Assembly (NCBI GenBank): GCA_013306675.1
Contig: JABLUY010000009.1
Span: 248,001 to 312,000, forward strand
Source: Thraustochytrium sp. TN22
Taxonomy: Eukaryota > Sar > Bigyra > Thraustochytrida > Thraustochytriidae
Length of the DNA: 64,000 nt
Direction: 5' to 3'
Below the pieces are notes generated by a model, which saw nothing but the letters and a program-made list of their open reading frames with translations, had not been told where the DNA came from and ran no database searches. Numbering within the stretch: the first letter of the stretch is position 1; each line of letters begins with the position of its first letter. Made by a program: the position numbers and the translations under genes. Positions 57,381 to 64,000 of this stretch are shown here, piece by piece.

Positions 57381-58686
57381 CTAAAGCTTGGACTTGACCT
57401 TTGAGCCGGAGGCCGCCCTTCGCGTCTCAATCTCCTGCCATGCTTCAAGCAGGGCGCGACGCAGCAGAGCGAGTTGCAGGGCTCGCCAGAGGACGCGCAA
57501 AATGGTGCGGATACGGCGCAGCGCAAACAGGATGCCAAACAGGTAGAGCACAGTGGGCAGGGCTGGGAAGTCACGCGTGAGCTGCACACAGCGATCGCGC
57601 AGGCTGTCCAGGTCAATGATGCGCTGGAGCATCACGTAGGCTTGGGCTGCCAGCTGCTGGAGCGCCCGGCGGTCCTCCTCGCTGACGAGAAAGGCCACGA
57701 GCGCTTGGAGCACCTCGAGCAGCCTGCCGGCAGAGCCGAAGCGGCGCAGGCTGGAGAAGAGCAGCGCGCCCGCAGCGCGGCGCGAGGCGGCGTCCGGGGC
57801 GTCGTCGTCTTCGCTGGTGTCGCGCAGCACGCACACAAAGTCGGTGTGAAGCCCGTCGGCCCAGGCCGCGACGCGCGTGCGGTCCGCGTCGTCGTTCACC
57901 TCGAGGCATTGGACCTCGGCCAGGAGCTCGGGGCGGCGGCGCAGCAGCACGAGAAAGTCCTCCAAGGACCCGCTGGCGGCGTCGGCGACGTCGAAATCGA
58001 GGGAGGCACGCAGGTCCCCGACGGCGTCTGCAAAGGGCTGCGCGCTTCGCACGAGCGTGTGTCTGCAAGGGTTGCAATGTGCCTGCCAGGTCAGTCATGT
58101 CATGAGAGAGCGGTCGACTCGGCTTGGGCCAAGCAAGGGACAAACAAGTCTTGATCACTCACAGGATTGCATGGGTGCAGATGCGGCCGTGCGGGTGCTG
58201 CGAGGGCGCCGCGGGGCGCAGCGCCGGGAGCGCGGGCAGCGCCTCGCGCAGCGCAAGGCCGGCAATGGCACGCAGCAGCAGCGGGAGCGCGTAGGGCTGG
58301 TCGACCAGCCCCTCGAGCGCCACCAGCCAAGCGTCGCGGTCGGCCTCGTCGAGGCGCGGCCGGAGCACGCGCGGCTTGCGCGAGGTCCTGAGCACGGTGT
58401 CGAGCGCCAGCGTCCTGATGACGGGCGGGCTCACGTGCAGCGCACGGCGGCCGTCCAGCACGACCACGACGTGGTCATACGCCTGGCCCGTGATCCAGCG
58501 GCCGAGCGCGTACGCGGCGCCCGAGGTGGCGAGCAGCACCAGGTCGCCCGGCTCCGGGTCGCCCGGCTCGCGCCGCGCCTTGGTGGCCGCCGCTGCGGGC
58601 GCCGCCGACGCGGGCGCCAGCGACAGGCTGGCCGGCGCCAGCAGCCGCGCCAGCGCGCGCGCCAGCGCCAGCGCCGCGCCCTCCAT
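57381..58686 (-). CDS. Papain-fold YiiX/NlpC-P60-like protein with C-terminal hydrophobic region
   Basis: Exons 58163-58686 and 57381-58062 join on the minus strand (donor GTGAGT, acceptor TTGCAG) to give 401 aa. Exon 1 has the start of a circularly permuted papain-like fold: DPEPGDLVLLATSG, then YDHVVVVLDGRRALHVSPPV, with His72 as the candidate catalytic His, and Cys170 in GRICTHAI at the position of the usual CSE/CT motif. Such proteins cleave or transfer amide/ester-linked acyl groups (the bacterial YiiX/YaeF and animal LRAT-related groups). Exon 2 adds a helical region and a hydrophobic C-terminus (LPTVLYLFGILFALRR). Fold and catalytic pair are inferred from short motifs. Confidence 0.6.
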
Positions 58687-58828
58687 GCGATGCGATGCGA
58701 TGCGATGCGCGCGCAGCGCGCGCGAGGCCGGCCACGGCGATTTGGGCGCGCGCGAGGCGCGGCAATTCGAAAAGCAAAAGCAAATTCAAAAAACCTTCGA
58801 AAGGAGTCAAGTCCATCTTCAAACGCGC

Positions 58829-58869
<41 letters not shown>

Positions 58870-58914
58870 GCGCGCGGGCGGCGGCGGCGGCGCGCGGCGC
58901 GCGGTTGCGGCAGG

Positions 58915-61900
58915 ATGACGGACTATGAGCAGTTCCGCGCGGACCTGGACGACCTGGCGCGGCACAACTTCGGCGGCCTGGGGCGGCCGGCCAAGCAGGA
59001 GAAGGTGCTGCTGGGCATCTGCGCGATGAAGAAGAAGGCGGAGTCCAAGGCGATGCGGGAGATTTTGGGCAAGCTAGACAGGCTGGGGTTCAAGGCGGTG
59101 ATCTTCCCGCAAAAGGTGATCCTGGAGGAGCCTGTGGAGGCGTGGCCGCGGTGCCACTGCCTCGTGGCCTTCTTCTCGGACGGGTTCCCGCTGGACAAGG
59201 CGGTGGCGTACGCGGAGCTGCGCAAGCCGTTTTTGGTGAACGAGATCCGGCCGCAGTTTTTGCTCAAGGACCGGCGGCACGTGATGAACCTGCTGGAGAT
59301 GCACGGCGTGCCGACGCCGCCGCACGTGGTCATGAACCGGTCGGCGAACTCGCCGTCCGGCTACCCGGTGGCCATCAACAAGGAGGAGGACATGGAGGAG
59401 TTTGAGGACTACATTGTGGTGGGCGGCGTGCGCATGGACAAGCCCTTCGTGGAGAAGCCCGTGGACGGCGACGACCACAACATCATCATCTACTACCCGC
59501 GGTCGGCCGGCGGCGGGAGCTGCCGGCTGTTCCGTAAGGTGGACGACCGCAGTAGCGAGTTTTTCCCGGACGAGAACCGCGTGCGGCGCAGCGGGAGCTA
59601 CATCTACGAGTCCTTCATTCGCACCGAGGGCTCTGACGTCAAGGTGTACACGGTGACGTCCATCTATGCGCACTCGGAGGCGCGCAAGTCGCCAACGATC
59701 GATGGCATGGTGAACCGCAACGATGACGGCTTTGAGGTGCGGTACCCGGTGCTGCTGAACGCGATCGAGAAGGAGATCGCGAAGCGCATCGTGGAGGCGA
59801 CGGGCCAGCGCATCTGCGGGTTCGACGTGCTGCGCTCGGACTCGGCCTCGTACGTGTGCGACGTCAACGGCTGGAGCTTTGTCAAGAACAACCAAAAGTA
59901 CTACGATGACTTCGCGCTCATTCTGAGCGACGTCATGCGGCACGCCATGGGCTATACCTCGGCGCCGCGCTTCATCCAGTCCATGGGCTCGTCCACGCAG
60001 TCGGAGATTGACGATGATACGGACGACACGGACACGGATGGCGGCTCCCTGTCGGCCAGCTCGCAGCGCGCGCCCTCGCTCTCGCCGCGGGGTGGATCCT
60101 CGCTCGCGCCGCGCGAGGCGCGCGCGGCTTTTCGCGCGCAGGGTTCGGAAGAGGGTGGAAGGAGCGCGGTGGCGACCAACGCTGGTGCTGCTGGTGCTTC
60201 TGCTGCGGCTGCGGCGGGGACTGCTGGAGCGGCAGGCTCGACTGGCGCTGTCGGCAGTGCGGACGCCGCGCCCAAGGCAGACGCCCCGCATGAGGAGCTG
60301 CGCTGTGTGATCGCCGTCGTGCGACACGGCGACCGCACGCCGAAGCAAAAGCTCAAGCTCAAGACGTCGCACCCCGAGATGCTGGCGCTCTTCGACAAGT
60401 ACGGGTCGGGCAAGCCGCGCGAGGAGCTCAAGCTCAAGTCGGCGAAGCAGCTGGGTGACGTGCTGACGTTGCTGGGTATGCGCGTGGAGGAGGTCCAGCG
60501 CGCGCGCGCGGCGCGCGGCGATGCCGAGGACAGCGACGGCGAGGAGCAGGACCAGCTGGACGGCCTGCTGCAAGCGCGGTCCGTGCTGGAGATGCACGGC
60601 ACCTTCAAGGGCATCAACCGCAAGGTGCAGCTCAAGCCAATCGAGTGGGACGACGAGACCGGCAAGGTGACGGCGGCGCAATTCATCCTCAAGTGGGGCG
60701 GCGTGCTGACCTTTCCCGGGCGACGGCAGGCCGAGGAGATGGGCATGTCCTTCCGCCAGAAGCTGTACCCGTTTGACGGTCTGCTGCGCCTGCACTCCAC
60801 GTATCGGCACGACCTCAAGGTGTACAGCTCGAACGAGGGCCGCGTGCAGGTGACGGCAGCGGCCTTTGCCAAGGGCCTTCTTAGCTTCACCGGCCACCTT
60901 ACGCCGATCCTGACCAGCCTGGTGCGCAAGTCGCCCGATGTGGACAGCCTGCTGGACGACGCCTCGCATGCCAAGGAGCCCATCGAGCGCGTCAAGCAGC
61001 GTCTGCACGAGGCGCTCCTGGACCGCGCGCCGGACGCACGCGACCTGCGGAGCCGCGTGGCGCCCACGGGCGCGTCCTCGCTGCTGGATTCCTTTGAGCA
61101 GATCGACTTCGACCCGCGCGCCGCCATGGGCCAGCTCTACACCCACATCGTCGGCCTTGTCAAGCAACTGCGCCTCCTGGTCAAGACGCACCGCGAGCGT
61201 TTCGGCATCAACCTCGGCACGGCCGGCGTCGCCAACACGGGCAAGCTCCTCGAGGAGCGCACGCAAGGCGCCGACCCGGCCGGCATGGGCGGCAACATCA
61301 AGATCGCCAAGCGCCGGTCCACGGGCGGTGCCAGCAGCTCGCTGAGCAGCTCGCTGAGCAGCAGCAACAGCGCCAGCAACAGCGCCGGCGCCGCTGGTGA
61401 AAGCGCGACGCCGCCGCCTCCAGGAGAGGCAGCGGCATCGGCTGTGCCCCCCAAGGAGGAGGACACCACGGTGCGGCCTGGGAGCAGCGGGAGCACCGGG
61501 CCCCAGGGCAACAGCGTGGCGGCGTCCATCAATCGGTCCGACGTGAGCCACTCCATGCAGTCGATCGTGTCGGCGGAGAACGGCACGGCGCTGCTCATGG
61601 CGCTGCACCGCTGGTCCAAGCTGGAGAAGGACTTTTACGTGCGCAAGAAGGACAAGTTCGACCTGTCCAAGATCCCGGACATCGCCGACAGCGTCAAGTT
61701 CGACCTCCTGCACAATCCGCAGCTGCAGCAGCTCAAGCCGGCGCACCTGAACAAGATCTTCAAGCTCTCGCTCTCGCTCGCCGACATTATCGTGCCGCAG
61801 GAGTACGGCATGACGCCGCAGGAGAAGACCAGCATCGGCGGCCGCATCGCCAAGAACCTCATCGAGAAGATCCGCGCCGACTTTACCAACACGGTCTCCT

Positions 61901-63069
61901 ATTGCATCAATGGGCCGACCGACTCCAATAGCCAGGCTGTGCTGCCCATGGCGCCCTCGGGGCGCATCGCCACGGGCCGCCTGCGCAAGTCCAACGACCA
62001 AGGCAGCACCGCCGGCAGCCCCACCAGCGTCGGCCCGGCCTCGCCGCAGAGCGGCGGCACCCTCTCTGGCCTGCTGCACGACCCGCAGCTCGCGTCGCTC
62101 CCGCCCATGCCACCCATTCCCGGCAGCAGCGGCGCCAACAGCAGCAAGGCGTCCGCCTCGGCCACGTCCGCCTCGACCGCGTCCACCTCGGCGCCCTCTG
62201 GCGCCTCGGGCGCGGCGGACTCGAGCCGGCCCGAGACGCCGCCCGAAACCGCCCCGGACTCGGACTCCGTGGAGGGCAGCAGCGTGGCGAGCGAGGAGGT
62301 CTTCCACCGGCTCGACCCGACGCACGCGCGGTCCATGGGCATCAAGTCCGGCGACCGCATGGTGCGCACGCGCCTCTACTTTACCAGCGAGTCCCACCTG
62401 CACTCTCTCCTCAACGTGCTGCGCTACACGACCCCGGAGTCGCTCGGCCTCGACCCGGGTGACGAGCTCGAGCTGCCGCAGCTCACCGATGAAGCGCGCA
62501 GGCAGCTCGAGGCCATTCCCGAGCTCAACTATCTCACCCACATCGTCTTCCGCCTCTTTGAGGTCTCGTACCGCACCGGCGGCCGCGCGCGCAGCTTCCG
62601 CCGGCGCCGCAGCGAGGCCAAGTCCACCGACTCGCAGGCGGCCGCCGAGGGACACTACCCGCGCCGCTTCCGCGTCTCCGTCGCGGTCTCCCCCGGCGTC
62701 GAGATCTTCTTTCGAGAGGATGGCACGCTGCAGCAGGGCTACACCTTTAGCCCGGACGAGAACATCCCGATCGATGTGCAGGACGGGTCCAAGTACGGCT
62801 CCGAGGCCGACATTCAGCTGCTGCCCTGCTCCAAGCTGGTCCCGCTCTGGAACAACATCGAGTACACCAAGCTCAACAACCTCTTCACGTGCGCCATTGA
62901 CAGCGTCAACAAGGAGCTGCGCGCGCAGAGCAAGGAGCGTCTCGGGTCCAAGGACCTCGAGAACGAAGAGGAGGACGATGCAGCGCGCGCCGTGCTCTCC
63001 GTCAGCCCGCGGCTCGACCTCCCTGACGCTGCGCCCACCCTCGTCTCGGCGCAGCAACTCGACGAATGA
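58915..63069 (+). CDS. PPIP5K: Diphosphoinositol pentakisphosphate kinase (VIP1/PPIP5K)
   Basis: 1384 aa in one exon, from ATG 58915; the open frame continues upstream into GC-rich 5' sequence that is not homologous. PPIP5K makes 1-InsP7 and InsP8 from InsP6 and 5-InsP7. Residues about 8-335 form the ATP-grasp kinase domain: KVLLGICAMKKKAESKAM, AYAELRKPFLVNEIRPQFLL, KPFVEKPVDGDDHNIIIYYP, GSYIYESFIRTEGSDVKVYT and CGFDVLRSDSASYVCDVNGW. After an Ala/Ser-rich linker comes the histidine acid phosphatase domain with VVRHGDRTPKQKLKLK (Arg470-Pro476) and, near 1209, YLTHIVFRLFEVSYR. A Ser/Gly-rich insert (about 810-880) interrupts the phosphatase domain. Size and domain order match the animal, fungal and plant enzymes. 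Confidence 0.95.
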   Translation: MTDYEQFRADLDDLARHNFGGLGRPAKQEKVLLGICAMKKKAESKAMREILGKLDRLGFKAVIFPQKVILEEPVEAWPRCHCLVAFFSDGFPLDKAVAYAELRKPFLVNEIRPQFLLKDRRHVMNLLEMHGVPTPPHVVMNRSANSPSGYPVAINKEEDMEEFEDYIVVGGVRMDKPFVEKPVDGDDHNIIIYYPRSAGGGSCRLFRKVDDRSSEFFPDENRVRRSGSYIYESFIRTEGSDVKVYTVTSIYAHSEARKSPTIDGMVNRNDDGFEVRYPVLLNAIEKEIAKRIVEATGQRICGFDVLRSDSASYVCDVNGWSFVKNNQKYYDDFALILSDVMRHAMGYTSAPRFIQSMGSSTQSEIDDDTDDTDTDGGSLSASSQRAPSLSPRGGSSLAPREARAAFRAQGSEEGGRSAVATNAGAAGASAAAAAGTAGAAGSTGAVGSADAAPKADAPHEELRCVIAVVRHGDRTPKQKLKLKTSHPEMLALFDKYGSGKPREELKLKSAKQLGDVLTLLGMRVEEVQRARAARGDAEDSDGEEQDQLDGLLQARSVLEMHGTFKGINRKVQLKPIEWDDETGKVTAAQFILKWGGVLTFPGRRQAEEMGMSFRQKLYPFDGLLRLHSTYRHDLKVYSSNEGRVQVTAAAFAKGLLSFTGHLTPILTSLVRKSPDVDSLLDDASHAKEPIERVKQRLHEALLDRAPDARDLRSRVAPTGASSLLDSFEQIDFDPRAAMGQLYTHIVGLVKQLRLLVKTHRERFGINLGTAGVANTGKLLEERTQGADPAGMGGNIKIAKRRSTGGASSSLSSSLSSSNSASNSAGAAGESATPPPPGEAAASAVPPKEEDTTVRPGSSGSTGPQGNSVAASINRSDVSHSMQSIVSAENGTALLMALHRWSKLEKDFYVRKKDKFDLSKIPDIADSVKFDLLHNPQLQQLKPAHLNKIFKLSLSLADIIVPQEYGMTPQEKTSIGGRIAKNLIEKIRADFTNTVSYCINGPTDSNSQAVLPMAPSGRIATGRLRKSNDQGSTAGSPTSVGPASPQSGGTLSGLLHDPQLASLPPMPPIPGSSGANSSKASASATSASTASTSAPSGASGAADSSRPETPPETAPDSDSVEGSSVASEEVFHRLDPTHARSMGIKSGDRMVRTRLYFTSESHLHSLLNVLRYTTPESLGLDPGDELELPQLTDEARRQLEAIPELNYLTHIVFRLFEVSYRTGGRARSFRRRRSEAKSTDSQAAAEGHYPRRFRVSVAVSPGVEIFFREDGTLQQGYTFSPDENIPIDVQDGSKYGSEADIQLLPCSKLVPLWNNIEYTKLNNLFTCAIDSVNKELRAQSKERLGSKDLENEEEDDAARAVLSVSPRLDLPDAAPTLVSAQQLDE

Positions 63070-63183
63070 GGCCTCAACACGGTCAAACAACGAAAGAAAT
63101 ACGATGCATGGTGGATGTCTGGTTCTGTTTGCAGGGTCGAGGGTGAGGTCCTTTAGAAGGTGGCGTACCGGCTAAACCCTAGC

Positions 63184-63892
63184 TCAGTCCTTCTCCTCGC
63201 CGCCCTCCTTCTGCGCGATGAAAATGTAATGCACGTTGGTGGCATCCTTGGCGTCCGGCTGCGCGGCCGTCATGACCGTGGGCTTGGCCACGGACGAGAC
63301 CGACACGCGCCACGGGTACTCCTCGTTCTCGAGATAGCCCATGCGGTTGTCCGGCACGCCGTACGAGACCATGAAGAAGATGCCGTTCGGCTTGAGCACG
63401 CGCACGCACTCGCTCAGCATCTTGGCCACGTTGCCCGTCGAGCCCTCGCCACACAGGATCGAGTCCATCGTGCCCTTGTCAATGATGCAGTCAAAGGTCT
63501 CGTCGCTAAAGTCCAAGTGGCACGCGTTCATGACCTGCCACGTCAGCGTCGACTTGTCCTTGTGGCGCTCCTTCATCTGGTCCACTACCACCTTGGAGAT
63601 GTCAATGTTCGCGATCGACGTGAACCCATCCTCGTACATATCCTCGGTCATTCCTGTGCGTGCCAAGGTGTCGCGAATGCAGCACAGCGAAGCGCAGGGC
63701 GGGAGAAAGCGCGTGCGTCAGTCTTATGGGTCCCAGCCCCAACCCCAAGGGAGCGGAGAGTTACACGTACGCGAGTTGCCACAGCCGAGGTTCAGGATGT
63801 TGTCGCTCTCCTTCACGCCGGCGCCCCGCAGCTTGTCCTTGAGCCCTGAGTACCTCTGGTACCAGTCGAACGCCTCCGGGTCCTTGGTGTAC
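63184..63892 (-). CDS. Class I SAM methyltransferase, EEF1AKMT4/METTL13-like, 5' part outside the window
   Basis: Exons 63771-63892 and 63184-63653 are joined in frame on the minus strand (donor GTACGT, acceptor CACAG). The upstream exon ends with the SAM-binding motif ILNLGCGNS, and the next continues RMTEDMYEDGFTSIANIDIS, then CHLDFSDETFDCIIDKGTMD and ECVRVLKPNGIFFMVSYG. These are the motifs of the eukaryotic EEF1AKMT4/METTL13-type lysine methyltransferases; the start YTKDPEAFDWYQRYSGL matches the conserved (E)YDW entry. At least one more upstream exon (an AG acceptor precedes 63892) must lie beyond the right edge. The substrate (eEF1A or another protein) is not decided by the sequence. Confidence 0.82.
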
Positions 63893-64000
63893 CTGTTCGC
63901 GCGTCGCCACCGTCAGCCGCTCGCGCTCCCGCCGCCTCCCCCGCGCCGCTTCGTGCGCGACACGGCGCCGGCCGCAGCGAGCTTCGCTCGCGCCATCTCT

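Noticed and set aside
1-64000. tRNA, rRNA, CRISPR arrays, riboswitches or bacterial operon signals
   Set aside because: None was recognised on reading both strands; the gene structure is eukaryotic.

Overview
This window is nuclear DNA of a GC-rich, intron-poor unicellular eukaryote. I see spliceosomal introns with GT..AG borders, eukaryotic 60S ribosomal proteins (eL42, eL31), LSM1, the peroxin PEX12, an inositol-pyrophosphate kinase (PPIP5K) and glutamine-rich proteins. No operon, rRNA, tRNA or CRISPR array is visible. A stramenopile-like protist is my best guess, from the proline/threonine-rich EGF-type surface protein, the low intron density and the long single-exon genes. The lineage cannot be fixed from the sequence alone.

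Region 1 (1-20 kb) is the most unusual part. Four large paralogous genes (831-3719 +, 3841-6777 -, 9533-12400 -, 17029-19878 +) encode 949-978 aa proteins. Each has leucine-rich repeats of the bacterial-effector type, then a domain that matches the NEL ubiquitin-ligase domain of the Shigella/Salmonella IpaH-SspH-SlrP effectors, including the catalytic Cys-x-Asp motif, then a segment resembling a divergent U-box. Three of the four also carry Cys-rich hydrophobic N-terminal segments. A decayed DNA transposon and an orphan Gln/His-rich gene sit among them.

Region 2 (20-32 kb) holds a five-exon LRR receptor-like gene that is only visible after splicing, LSM1, a class-III aminotransferase-fold phospho-lyase with an N-terminal anchor, PEX12 and a large Pro/Thr-rich EGF-like surface protein.

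Region 3 (32-49 kb) holds a two-TM coiled-coil protein, a TRMO-like tRNA methyltransferase, a peroxisomal 2,4-dienoyl-CoA reductase ending in AKL, a Lys-rich orphan, an 18-bp minisatellite, the divergent ribosomal protein pair eL42/eL31, a J-domain protein, a Gln-rich LRR protein and a small TPR-like protein.

Region 4 (49-64 kb) holds two big tandem ankyrin-repeat genes (the second preceded by a poly-Glu tract with an assembly gap), a small ankyrin ORF, a two-exon papain-fold (YiiX-like) protein, a complete PPIP5K gene, and the 3' part of a eukaryotic methyltransferase gene that runs off the window.

Coding starts were placed on real ATG codons. Several of the longest open frames begin at GTG or TTG and were trimmed. 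All homology calls are from memory of family motifs; no search was run.
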